NCBI GenBank assembly: GCA_035771175.1
Contig: CM069607.1
Span: 6,569,501 to 6,633,500, forward strand
Source: Paratinospora sagittata
Lineage: Eukaryota; Streptophyta; Magnoliopsida; Ranunculales; Menispermaceae
Length of the DNA stretch: 64,000 nucleotides
Reading direction: 5' to 3'
Both the position numbers and the translations under genes were made by a program. The notes beneath the pieces are model-generated. The model worked only from the letters and a program-made list of their open reading frames with translations, made no database searches and was not told the origin of the DNA. Positions 35,500 through 46,987 of this stretch are shown one piece after another. Numbering within the stretch: position 1 is the first letter of the stretch; each line of letters starts with the position of its first letter.

Positions 35500-38400
35500 A
35501 TGAAGGTTTTTGAGTTGAATGAGATAGAGAAACGAATCGTTGCAATTAAGGAAAAGTTGCAAGCAATTGACGATGGAAATACCAGCATCTCAGCTTATGA
35601 CACTGCATGGGTTGCAATGGTGAAAGACATCAATGGAAGTGATGCTCCTCAGTTCCCTTCTAGTCTTCAATGGATTATTAAGAATCAGCTCCCCGATGGT
35701 TCTTGGGGTGATCACAGTTTCTTCTCCTCTTACGATCGTTTACTTTGCACTTTAGCTTGTCTAATCGCTTTGAAGACATGGAACATCTGCCCTGAAAATT
35801 GTAAGAAAGGTAGACATTTACCTGATACATACAAAATTTTACATATGTATATATACACACACACATATCATTTTGTTAATAAATTAAGATCACATGTTTC
35901 GTTTCCCATTTATGTTCTTTGTTAGGAATGTATTTCTTTGAACAAAACTTGCACAAACTGAAAGATGAAGACCCTCTACACATGCTAGTCGGCTTTGAAG
36001 TTACGCTTCCTGGTCTTGTTGAAATGGCTCAAACCATGGGGATTGAAGGACCTTGGAATTCTTCAGTTTTGCAACATTTCTATAACATAAGAGAGAAAAA
36101 ACTACAAAGGTTGGTCTATAAATATGCTATTCATTTTTTTTTCTTCATTTTACTTTGCAAAACCATATAACTAATATGTGTGAACTAAATTAATGTGGTA
36201 GGATTCCAATGGAAATGCTACACAACCAACCAACAGCATTGCTATTTAGTTTGGAAGGGTTTTCATCATTGTCTGGTTTGGATTGGGAAAAGCTTCTAAA
36301 GCAACAACACAAAAATGGGTCGTTTTTGTGCTCGCCATCTTCAACTGCATTTGCTCTTATGCGTACTAAAGATAAGAAATGCTTAGAATATTTAAAGAAT
36401 TTGGTCAAGAAATTCAATGGAGGAGGTAAAAGTAACAGTAACTTGTAATGTTTGATCTCTGCTATTCACTTTCTCAGCTATTGATGATGTCGTAGTTTTG
36501 TTCATGATTAGTACCACATAGCTATCCAAAAGATTTATTTGAGCGTGTTTGGGCTATTGACCGCTTGGAACGCCTTGGGATATCTCGATATTTTAAATCA
36601 CAGATCAAAGAATGCCTCAATTATGTCTATAGGTATGGTAATTAACTAACTTAACTACCTTGATATGAAATTGCTTTTCTTGATAATCCTGATATTTTGC
36701 ATTTCAGCCATTGGACACCCAAAGGAATTAGTTGGACAAGGGAAAACACAAGTGTGCCTGACGTTGATGACACATCTATGGCTTTTAGGTTTCTCCGGTT
36801 GTATGGTTATAACGTTAATACCGGTAAATCAAAAATCTTATCTCACAGTTCAAAATGCTATAAAGCTATGATGATTGATATTCTTGTTTGACCTTAAAAA
36901 TTTTGGGAACCTTGATGCAGATGCATTTGAACATTATAAGAAAGGGGGCGAGTTCTTTTGTTATGTTGGACAGTTGAGCCAAGGAGTAACTGACATGTTT
37001 AGTTTGCACAAAGCTTCTCAAGTGTTGTTCCCAGGAGAAAAGATCCTAGAAGAAGCAAATGAATTCACAACCAAGTTCTTGAAAAAGAGACTTGCTTCAG
37101 GAAAAATGGCAGATAAATGGCTCGTCAGCAAAGACATGGCATTAGAGGTAAATCAAGAAACTAATATATAAAAGATGTTACATGCATCTTGATCTTAATG
37201 GTGGGTCATCATTTACATTAATCATAGAACAACATAAAGCTACTCAAGAATTGCTAATTATCATTTCTTTCCCTAAAATGGAAGAAATTGAAGCAATGAA
37301 TGTAAATTAAATAGATTCATATGTGGGACTAACTTTAACTTTTCAATGTGTTGTTTCAAATGAAAATTAATGGATCATGTGTATTAGGTGCAAACTGTTC
37401 TGGAGGTTCCATTCCATGCTATGTTGCCCCGCATAGAAAGCCGATATTACATGGATCAGTATGCTGGAGATAGCGATGCATGGATTGGGAAAGTTACTTA
37501 CCGGTATTTGATAAAAATAAAAATAAAAAGTCAAGATTTTCTGATATGCAAAGGCACTAATTCCCTTCTAATATAGAGGGAAAAAAAAGTCCAAATTTCC
37601 ATTTAGTTTGAAATTCATAATTTTGTATTGCTCTGGCAATAAAGCAGTTTAGGTATGATTTTGGTCTAATTGGTATCACATTAATGTTTTGTGCAGGATG
37701 TACAATATATGCAGCGATCTCTACTTAGAACTTGGCAAATTGGATTACAACCATTGCCAAAAGTTGCATCAGTTGGAATGGGTTGATATTCAAAGGTTAG
37801 TCTAAAGTTCAAGAATAAAAGTGGAAAAAAAACCTTCCTTGAAATATGAAATGTCCTGTAATTATTTGTACAAAACAATTAAATGCCCCTTCTAATGTGG
37901 CTATTATATGATTGGTAATGCAGGTGGTATGATGACTGCAATTTGAGCAAGTTTGGTTTGAGCAAAGATGGACTACTTCGAGCTTACTTTGTGGCAATGT
38001 CAAGTATGTTTGAGCCTGAAAAAGCAACTCAGAGACTCGCTTGGGCTCGAACAATGGCATTGATGGAAGCGACTGTCTTTTACTTTCGTAGTGAAGCTAA
38101 TACACCAGAACAAAGGAGTCTTTTTCTCGAATCTTTTAGAGCTAATATTATCGCCGACAACATTAATGGGTATGTAATTAACAGTTTTAGGCATATTAAC
38201 TTGTAATGTATCTAATTTAGCATGCAATTGAATGAATAATACGTGAAGACGTCGAAATTTTGATTATAGGGGACTCAGCTCCGTGAATCTTAGGGATGGA
38301 CTTGTAAAAGCTATACTTAAAACCTTGAGCAGTATCTCATTGGAGGTCAAAAGGGTGCATGAGAAGGAAGTACGCCAAAGCCTAAAAAATTCTGTAAGCG

Positions 38401-39061
38401 TACTCTATATGTCCTTGAAATGTGAATTCATCAACTTCTTTCAGATTATTACTAACATATTCTTCTTCCTACTGTTTTAATTTTGTATTTTTTTTATTTT
38501 ATTTTTCTTGCAGTGGGTGTCATGGTTGCTAAAATGGCAAACTCAAGAAGACATGCAAGGCATTCCTAAAGAAGAAGCTAATCTCCTAGTGAACACAATA
38601 AATCTGTGCAGCGATGCCTTCTTTTCAGAAGATCTCATGTTTCATCCTGCTTATATTCATGTCGGCAACCTAACAAACGAACTATGTTATAATCTCCGTC
38701 GCATAAAAGACATGAAGGTATATAATTTTTACCTGCTACAATCATAATTTGACCAACTAACATGTAACTATTAGTGCTGGATTGAGTATAAGTTTTATAT
38801 GTTTTTACATGTGTCTAGGGTTGGAAGGAAGAGAACTCCGGTGGAGAAATGAGCATCAAATTACAAACTGACACAGTAGAATTACAAATGCAAGAGCTCT
38901 TGCAACATGTGGTTCAATCACACGAGAACAGAGCCACCCTTGGAAGCGAAGTAAAGCAAGCATTCATGGTTGTTGCCAAGAGCTTCTACTACACAACTTT
39001 CATTGAAAGCAAAGCCATTGAAGCCCACATTGACAAGGTACTCTTTGATAGAGTACTTTGA
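35500..39061 (+). CDS. Class II diterpene cyclase (copalyl diphosphate synthase-like), 12 exons
   Basis: Predicted to protonate and cyclise geranylgeranyl diphosphate to a copalyl-type (labdane) diphosphate. Exons: 35500-35809, 35926-36109, 36202-36425, 36512-36632, 36708-36823, 36921-37147, 37388-37503, 37697-37795, 37924-38169, 38270-38393, 38514-38717, 38819-39061. All introns are GT-AG, all phases fit, and the chain is 737 residues without a stop. Motifs: SAYDTAW (31-37), QLPDGSWGD, the class II acid motif DVDD (298-301, bases 36760-36771) and a C-terminal HIDKVLF ending. A class I DDxxD/NSE pair is absent, so it is monofunctional. His172 is at the conserved catalytic-base position, but His242 replaces the Asn of gibberellin ent-CPS and Arg251 replaces its Mg-inhibition His. 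This suggests specialised metabolism. The start is the first in-frame ATG; the plastid transit peptide usual in this family is not included, so an upstream exon is likely missing. Confidence 0.9.
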
Positions 39062-41045
39062 ACTTGTTTGTATGTAATGTAATAAAGAAACTTTCAAAGG
39101 GCCTGTTGTTCAGTAGTATGTGTTAACAATTCTTTTTCTTTTTTTTTTTCCTTATAATGACTTAAAAAAAGAAGATTATTAAAACGATCTAAAATATATA
39201 CCTTTAAAATATATCATATATAGTTACGTAGTAATACATCACATCACTACACATCACTACATTAGAGGACAGCAGAAAAGAAAAAGCAACATTCATAACT
39301 CACCACGCACCGCGATAAGAAGAAATACATACAATCTTGTGTTGTCTTTGGGTCCAAAGATCCAAATAGAATTTGACTCTCAGATTTTGGTTGAGGAGAA
39401 CAACAAAAGAAGGAATATTGGATCTTATTGATCTTGAGTTTAGTTTAAAGTAGGAGAGTTCATTGAGGATTTTGGTTGAAGAGATTAACAAAAGGTTCAT
39501 CGGCAACTTCAGAGTAGCATTTGGAGAGGAGAATTGGTTTAATCATTAGCTTTACTTATGCCAAAAAGTATTTATCTTTGTTATACACATAGTAAATAAC
39601 AAAATATTACTTCAAAATATATGCAACGTGAAAATAATAAAGCTTAAAATATTTATATATTTATAAGATATTTTGAGAAAATAAAGCTTTCATTATAACA
39701 CTTATGTTTAATAACTTATTACTATTTAGAAAGACCAACCAGAAATCATTTCCTGACACGTTTCTATGCGGGGTCGGCCACAGGGCCCCATTACAGCAAC
39801 TGCAATAGTGGCTAATGCAACAGAATTGAAAGCAGTTATTATAACTACAAACGGCCCTGATTGGGACGCTGATTTTTTCGGCGTTGCTGCGCGAAAGAAA
39901 CGCAAAATTGACCAACTTTACGAATGTAATTTCTCTTTTAACATAGGTTATTTTCCGTTTTTGGCCGTGCAATCATTACGTATATCGCTCGGCAAACATG
40001 TCTTTGCCTAATTTGTTTTTTTTTTAACCTATCACGGATCCATCCATTTAAACACGTACCATCTGGCCAGCCGCCACGACAGAAATAATTATTGGATCTT
40101 TTTGTCACATGGCCAGGCGTCCCCACAGAACTGAATGGGCCTCTTTTGTCCCCTCCACAGAAACTACTTCCACTCGGCCACTGAAAAACACTCTTGTTCT
40201 CACCCTTCGGGTGGTTTTACCAACCTTTGTAGTTCAAACCCCTTAAATCTATTCCAACTTAATCCAATGACTTTTGATCGATTAATTAACTAATATGTTA
40301 ATGACAAAATTATATTATCTACTTAATATATCTATAAATTTTAAATAATATTTTATAAAATTATTTGTAAGTTAAATATGACTATTATGATAATCATTAA
40401 GATATATATATAAGATAATCATTAAGATGATTTTTTTTTACATTATTTACATCATAAAATTTTGGCTAATTCAATTATGATAAGTGGCTGAGAAGAAAAT
40501 TATGAATATAATAATAACTAATAATTTTTATTAATTCGAGTTAATTATAAAATCTTAACTCAATCCAAATAAAATGGGTTTATAAATTTTTAGACCTAAC
40601 GCAACTTTGACATATAAATTTAATTCAATCCAAAATGTTCAGATTTGGTTAGGACGAACACCCCTAACTAAATTTATATATTAACTACGAAATCAAGTAT
40701 ATGTTAATTTATTTATCATCATTGGTCATTATTAGGACAAACACTCTAGATCTCCACATCTAATTGATTTTAAAAAAAAAAACTTGTAGATTCAATTATT
40801 ATGATATTTTATATAGATTAAAATTGGATTATATTAAGATATATTTAAAGCAAAAGTGGCGTAATGCATTATTAATTGGGGTGCTTTAAATCGTATGTTA
40901 ATTAATTTATATCTAATAATGCATGCATGGCGTCAATGCCAGTTATTAGTTACCTTTTTTTTTTTTTGTGGGGAAAGATACAAGAACACAGGAATAAAGT
41001 GTTGGGGCACATCAAGAGTAAAAAGGGTTGGTGGTCAGTTTATAA
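39062..41045. other. Intergenic sequence downstream of the cyclase, no gene
   Basis: Likely contains the cyclase 3' UTR at the start (AATAAAG at about 39079). Short open frames at 39300-40130 on both strands show no domain or splice support. Confidence 0.5.
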
Positions 41046-41053
41046 ATGTGAGG

Positions 41054-41675
41054 TAGGGCGTTCATTAACCCGACTGAACTAAATCTTTTGGGTTAGTTTG
41101 AATTAGGTTAAATAGGTTATTTGGATTGGGTTCTAAAATACTCAATCCGATCAGTTTGGGTTGGATCACGGGTTGAGCCCCTAAAAACTTGATTAAACCA
41201 ACCTAAACTGAGGTAGGTGTTGAAACCCTAAAATATCTCCCTAGACGTTTTTTTTTTAAGATTTATATGTATCTTATGATTCTTATCTAATACTATCTAA
41301 TTTAGTTTATACCATAATATATATATTTATATACATATCACAGGGTTACTATACTATTAATATATACAATCTCAATCTATGTGCTGCTATTTTGCAAATT
41401 ATTATTACTATCTACTAATATGTAATATTAACAGACTATTCATTACAAAATAATAGTGAAAAAATTACTAGCAAATCTAAACGATAAATGAATAATTAAA
41501 GTTCTAATATCAATAAATTATATGTCAAATATGAGACTTAAGTCAAACTCAATCAAACCAACCCAACCCAAACCGAAGTCAAACTGTTTTGATTAGGTTG
41601 GGTTGAGTTTCAAATTTACCAATTCAAAATATTTGAGTTGGGTTAGGTTTTGGCTCCAACCCATGAGCACCCCTA
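41054..41675. mobile_element. Non-autonomous hAT element with 8-bp target duplication
   Basis: Starts TAGGGCGTTCATTAACCC and ends AACCCATGAGCACCCCTA; the ends are inverted (TAGGG-G-TCAT-AACCC). Flanks are atgtgagg (41046-41053) and gtgtgagg (41676-41683), seven of eight identical, as expected for hAT transposition. The 622 bp contain no transposase. Confidence 0.7.
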
Positions 41676-42017
41676 GTGTGAGGAATAGCCTCATCTCTAT
41701 GAGCTAAATTTTAGGACTCTTTCAATCCCAAAACCGTCCAACATAAAAGTTATAGAAACTCACATCCAATTACATAATCTCACTACAAGAAACCAAGGTA
41801 TTATTTCATTGCAGCAATAAAATCAAATTCGTAGCTAAAAGCTAAGGTTCTGTTTGGTTCATGATTTAAAATTTATTTTATGTATCTAAAACTTATTTGG
41901 TTGACTAAATTTAAAAACAATATTTTAAAACTTTACAAACGAAACATGTTGTTTTTAGAAAACAACAAAAAGTCATTTTCTAAGTTTTTGCTTCTTTTTT
42001 TCTTTTTTTTACCAAAA

Positions 42018-42236
42018 GGTGTTGGCCAAAGTGGTTGGGCAGATAGACAAGTTACCTAGAGGTCACAAGTTCGAGCCTCATACACTTATCCCTCTTTCAA
42101 GGTATATACGAGTCTGAACGATAATTTTTTTGGGGATTTTAGGGGATGCACCATTTGCGGGTTAGGGGCTTGCATCCCTCTAGAATTAGTCGGATGCGTG
42201 TAAGCTGGCCGAACATCCAGGTCTCCAAAAAAAAAA
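42018..42236 (+). mobile_element. tRNA-derived SINE
   Basis: Starts 'ggtgttggccaaagtggttg' (box A region), has 'ggtcacaagttcgagcc' (box B) about 45 bp later, then an unrelated body, and ends in ten A residues (42227-42236). Flanks share a diverged 'gtttttgcttctttt'/'gtttttgtttttt' sequence, a possible target duplication. Confidence 0.7.
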
Positions 42237-42455
42237 GGTTTTTGTTTTTTAAGTTGTATTCAAGTTTTTAAATCACATACCAAACACTCCCTTTCCCGTG
42301 GAATTTTTGTTCCGTAGCAATTTTTTTTTATCAATATATAGTATTTATTATATTGGATCATTACCTACAACTAAACTATTTCAAAGATAAGGGTGACCTT
42401 AATTATTCATACAAAAAACATATGCCCACACCAAAGCTTAGTAAGGTCACAACAA

Positions 42456-42620
42456 GTAAGGGTGGTAACTTGACATATTTGGGTTGGCCTGGCTCAATTG
42501 GACCTATGAATATTCAGACCTAGCCTTATAAAATACTGAGTCGGGTCAGGTCGAGCCAATATTAAAATAACTTGACCCAAGCTCAACCCAAGAAATAAAT
42601 AGATTGGCCTTTAGACCAAG
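42456..42620. repeat. hAT-like repeat fragment
   Basis: Sequence of the 'agggtggtaacttgac ... gggtcaggtcgagcc ... aacttgacccaagctcaaccc' kind resembles the repeats at 5668 and 6111. One end ('taagggtggtaac') fits the hAT-type terminus; the other is unclear. Confidence 0.35.
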
Positions 42621-42727
42621 CGTTTAGATTGTGCTTTCTAACGGAGTCTTTGTATAAAAAAGTGTAGTCATTTTAATTATGATTTTAAATATTTAATAAA
42701 TAAAATAAAACATCTAAACCTACTGGT

Positions 42728-44010
42728 ACCAATGTCTGCCCGTATCGCTCTGCTCGATACAAATCTCCTTTCTTATGAACATGCTTGTATTGGAACCGTC
42801 ATAAGTACACTCAGTCATGGATCAATGGTTTTTACCATCACCCCAGACTTCAACGTCTGTCTGAATGATCCAACTTTACCCACTAGGTTTAAAGTCCAGA
42901 TCCAATTTTCTGGAGTACAACATCGGCAGGATAGTATCATTGCAACTCTACATCATCAAATGGCTTTTCGCCTTCAAGATCATGCTATCCACCTTCGTAC
43001 ACAGAAACCTACTGGTACAATCATGGCCTTTGTTCATGATAATGATGTTCCTACAATTGTTCAGATTCCTAAGCAGATTCCCCAGAAAGAACTTCGTGAG
43101 ATGTTACCTTTAACATGGTTCACCAATTATGAGCACTTCCTCAAACGCTCAGAACCTGTTACAAGTAATCTCTGCCCTCTCATGAAGAAGCAAGCTGATG
43201 GTGCCGTAAAGATTACATTCGGATCACTCCAGCAATCCACTGACAATCTGCCTGTTCATCACTCTATGATGATACAACCGGTTATTTTTGGCACTCCCAA
43301 GCAATCTTCTGTCGATCTACCGATTCATCACACAATGAAGATTCAGCCAGTCTCCCATTATGATTTATCTGAGAGTGGAAATCCACCTCTTCATTCTTTC
43401 CACTCCGATGGACATCTGGTATTTCATTCTCATGTTGATGGACATTTTATTTGGGATTGTGCTCCTGAGATGTGTCATCCGGGTTGCCCTTGTGCCGATG
43501 AAATTGAATATGAAATTTTACTTGATGAAGTTGATGATCAATATCGTCGCAAAAAGAAGAAAAAGAAGATTCCTGTCTTTTCCTCTTGCAGATCAGCTAC
43601 TAGGCGTCATCATGAACCTCCAACTCCACCTGCAGCTCCAATGGTTCCTCCTTGTTATCCTATTGGATCATATGATCAGGATTTCCCTCCTCTCACTAGA
43701 GTGACAGATCCTACACATCAGACTACTGCTAAGCCTTTTATACCTCTCAATGAGATTCGATCTGATGGATCTCCTAAGCCGTTAACATCTGCTGAAGAAG
43801 TCTTGAATTGGCAAACAAAAAATGCTATTATTCAGAATGGTTATCTTCAACAGATTGATCAGCATCTTAATAATCTCACTACAACGACAGCCAGTCTTGT
43901 TCAACATACCGATATCCAAGCTGCTATCAGTCAGAAATATTATACTGAATTACAAACAAAAATACAGGATTTGGATCCACACCTCCGGTATTATCTGCAA
44001 CACAATATCA
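42728..44010 (+). pseudogene. Movement-protein region, left arm of the inverted repeat
   Basis: Encodes in the plus sense the movement-protein core from MSARIALLDTN onward and the following region with a Cys/His cluster (CAPEMCHPGCPC) and a Lys-rich run. The start of the domain is cut off at 42728, where the sequence becomes unrelated. It is a 1283-bp near-identical inverse copy of 44033-45315, with a few coding differences (for example D/Y at the ninth residue of the shared start, R/C, E/K, R/H, P/H). Confidence 0.75.
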
Positions 44011-44032
44011 GCAGCATCAAAATTAGGGCCAG
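44011..44032. other. 22-bp spacer of the viral inverted repeat
   Basis: Unpaired centre between the two 1283-bp arms. Both arms end at CACAATATCA / TGATATTGTG. Confidence 0.85.
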
Positions 44033-45315
44033 TGATATTGTGTTGCAGATAATACCGGAGGAGTGGATCCAAATCCTGTATTTTTGTTTGTAATTCAGTA
44101 TAATATTTCTGACTGATAGCAGCTTGGATATCGGTATGTTGAACAAGACTGGCTGTCGTTGTAGTGAGATTATTAAGATGCTGATCAATCTGTTGAAGAT
44201 AACCATTCTGAACAATAGCATTTTTTGTTTGCCAATTCAAGACTTCTTCAGCAGATGTTAACGGCTTAGGAGATCCATCAGATCGAATCTCATTGAGAGG
44301 TATAAAAGGCTTAGCAGTAGTCTGATGTGTAGGATCTGTCACTCTAGTGAGAGGAGGGAAGTCCTGATCATATGATCCAATAGGATAACAATGAGGAACC
44401 ATTGGAGCTGCAGGTGGAGTTGGAGGTTCATGATGACGCCTAGTAGATGATCTGCAAGAGGAGAAGACAGGAATCTTCTTTTTCTTCTTTTTGCGATGAT
44501 ATTGATCATCAACTTCATCAAGTAAAATTTCATATTCAATTTCATCGGCACAAGGGCAACCCGGATGACACATCTCAGGAGCACAATCCCAAATAAAATG
44601 TCCATCAACATGAGAATGAAATACCAGATGTCCATCGGAGTGGAAAGAATGAAGAGGTGGATTTCCACTCTTAGATAAATCATAATGGGAGACTGGCTGA
44701 ATCTTCATTGTGTGATGAATCGGTAGATCGACAGAAGATTGCTTGGGAGTGCCAAAAATAACCGGTTGTATCATCATAGAGTGATGAACAGGCAGATTGT
44801 CAGTGGATTGCTGGAGTGATCCGAATGTAATCTTTACGGCACCATCAGCTTGCTTCTTCATGAGAGGGCAGAGATTACTTGTAACAGGTTCTGAGCGTTT
44901 GAGGAAGTGCTCATAATTGGTGAACCATGTTAAAGGTAACATCTCACAAAGTTCTTTCTGGGGAATCTGCTTAGGAATCTGAACAATTGTAGGAACATCA
45001 TTATCATGAACAAAGGCCATGATTGTACCAGTAGGTTTCTGTGTACGAAGGTGGATAGCATGATCTTGAAGGCGAAAAGCCATTTGATGATGTAGAGTTG
45101 CAATGATACTATCCTGCCGATGTTGTACTCCAGAAAATTGGATCTGGACTTTAAACCTAGTGGGTAAAGTTGGATCATTCAGACAGACGTTGAAGTCTGG
45201 GGTGATGGTAAAAACCATTGATCCATGACTGAGTGTACTTATGACGGTTCCAATACAAGCATGTTCATAAGAAAGGAGATTTGTATAGAGCAGAGCGATA
45301 CGGGCAGACATTGGT
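44033..45315 (-). repeat. Right arm of the viral inverted repeat
   Basis: Exactly 1283 bp, the same length as the left arm, with no length differences and only scattered substitutions seen in translation. The shared sequence ends in 'cgggcagacattggt' (45301-45315); the left arm starts with its complement at 42728-42742. Confidence 0.85.
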
Positions 45316-45770
45316 AGGTCACCACGACCATGGTAAGAGAGAACTAAACGAATAGCTCCCATATGGATATGAGTATAACCATGAGCTAACCAGTGTCGGA
45401 TGAAAGAAGGTTCAAACTCAAGAGTAACATATTGTTCTTGCATAGTAGACTCAAGAGTACAATGGGTAAGTGCAGTACTTTGGATATATTCCTTAATAGG
45501 AGGGCTCTTACGACTAATAAGTTTTTTGACAGATGTAGTAAAAGACTGAGACTTTTTCGTAAATAACCAGTAAGGGTTTAACAGTGGAGGAATAGTTTTA
45601 GACACTTTGCTATCTGCTGGGATATGAGTTACTTCGACTAAATTATCTATTTTTGAAGCTTGTTTGATACATGACTCAGGAAGACTTGAAAAATTAAAAG
45701 AGGAAGATTTTAAAATCGGACTAGGGTCGGACGTAGAAGATGAAGGAGGACTATCACCAAAGGGTTCCAT
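44033..45770 (-). pseudogene. Caulimovirid ORF1 N-terminal part with 30K movement-protein domain, truncated
   Basis: The minus-strand frame starts at ATG 45768-45770 and runs about 579 residues to the arm end at 44033, then continues open for 27 meaningless residues through the spacer into the other arm. About residues 110-260 form the 30K-superfamily movement domain of caulimovirids, with YTHIHMGAIRLVLSYHGRGD and GTVISTLSHGSMVFTITPDF. Later come two related HH-motif segments and a Cys/His cluster of unknown role. The coat protein, protease and polymerase that should follow are absent because of the inversion. Confidence 0.75.
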
Positions 45771-46203
45771 GGATACTTACAGACCTTTTGTCTTACGTCG
45801 GCTCTTCCTGGCCCGTCAAGACCTCGTCTTTGATATCCAACGGATAAAACAGGTGAAAAATAGATTCCTCTGCTTCTATTAAGGACCAAAACCAATTAGA
45901 AAAATCTAAGTACTCAATTAATCATCAACTTCAACTGTATCACATATATAACAGGCAAAACATAAGCGAAGTAAACCACAAAACAAGATAGCAAGAATAA
46001 CTAAAACTATGATTAACCAGAGAGGTAGGTGACTTAACAGAGACATGTTTTAAATACGAAGAAGATGTTCGAGGATGAGAATAACAGTATGTAAACAGAC
46101 ACACATAAGAACACCGAGGAGGATAATAACAACAAAACCAAACGGGTTGATTGGCACGAAAAACCAAAACAAACTTAACATTCTACCCAGGTTACAAGAG
46201 AGA

Positions 46204-46217
46204 TGGCTCTGATACCA
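46204..46217 (-). other. Viral primer-binding site (Met-tRNA type)
   Basis: The minus strand reads TGGTATCAGAGCCA, the plant initiator-tRNA complement used by caulimovirids and many LTR elements. It lies between the promoter/leader copy (46212-46547) and ORF1 (45770), as in a circular viral genome. Confidence 0.8.
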
Positions 46218-46547
46218 TTCTAATTGTGCTAGGATTTTAAACACCTATTACGGCACGCACACACTAAGTGTTACACAACATAAGCGGACTATCTTACAAT
46301 ACACAAAGAGATAAACAAGAAAATCTTACAATGATTCTGGGAACGAAAACTTGGAAGATCAACTTCAAACACTAAACATTTTTCTACCTTGAGTTCTAAC
46401 AAATGAACTCTCTTATTTATAGACATACAGACACGAACTTACGATATCTTCAAATCCGCGGACTTCAGAAGGTTTCAAATTCGGGACAGCTGGTAGTCTT
46501 TGAGCTGGCTGAAGATAAGATCACGTGCGATGAGCTGGAAAGACAAG
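46212..46547 (-). promoter_or_regulatory. Viral promoter and leader, minus-strand copy
   Basis: Inverse copy of 48953-49288 with few changes. The TATA box (tataaata on the minus strand, 46414-46421) is followed by the leader and then the primer site. Transcription would run leftward into ORF1 and the inverted repeat. Confidence 0.7.
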
Positions 46548-46615
46548 CACTCACAAACGGAAATTGACATAAAACAAAGATGCCTTAGCTTTACACTGTA
46601 CATAAAGTGGATGCA

Positions 46616-46987
46616 TCATGTTGAGTTGTCCTCTTGTGATGATTGGGAGACAATAGTGGGGACCACTGAAGAAGTGGAGATGCTTGCTAAGTCAGAAGAT
46701 GAGGAGGAATCTGGCTGAGTTGGTGCAGACTGTTGGGCGAGAGCGATGTCTTCTAAGATGGCCGGAAGATGAGGTTGCATCTGTCGGTGGAACTGTCGAT
46801 GAGCACGGTGGATTCTAGAGAGGATTGTTAGCCGTGTTGACGGAGAAGATTCAGAGAGATCAATGCTGTTGTGTCTCTGGAGAATTCTGCGAGCATCATG
46901 AAAACGTCGGAGTCGGAGGAGAGCAAGTTCTCGTCGGAGACGAGGATACTGATTGGAAGAATTCTCAGTTTTATGTCCATCTCCCAT
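46616..46987 (-). pseudogene. Small Arg-rich viral frame upstream of the promoter (ORF2-like)
   Basis: Minus-strand frame of up to 123 residues: an Arg-rich first half (RLRRELALLRLRRFHDARR) and a Ser/Thr-rich end. It sits just before the promoter, where florendoviruses have a small second frame of unknown function. The first codons overlap the junction with the plus-strand polymerase segment (about 46950-46975), so the true start may be further in or lost. The function is unknown. Confidence 0.4.

Noticed and set aside
37924..37950. Possible class I DDxxD motif (YDDCNL) in cyclase exon 9
   Set aside because: The fifth position is not Asp, the place in the protein is wrong for a class I site, and no NSE motif follows; the enzyme is class II only.
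39300..40126. Short open frames downstream of the cyclase on both strands
   Set aside because: No recognisable domain, splice context or codon pattern; AT-rich background can give frames of this size.
43360..44683. Additional hydrophobic open frames in the viral inverted repeat
   Set aside because: They are alternate frames of the movement-protein region and appear on both arms simply because the arms are copies.
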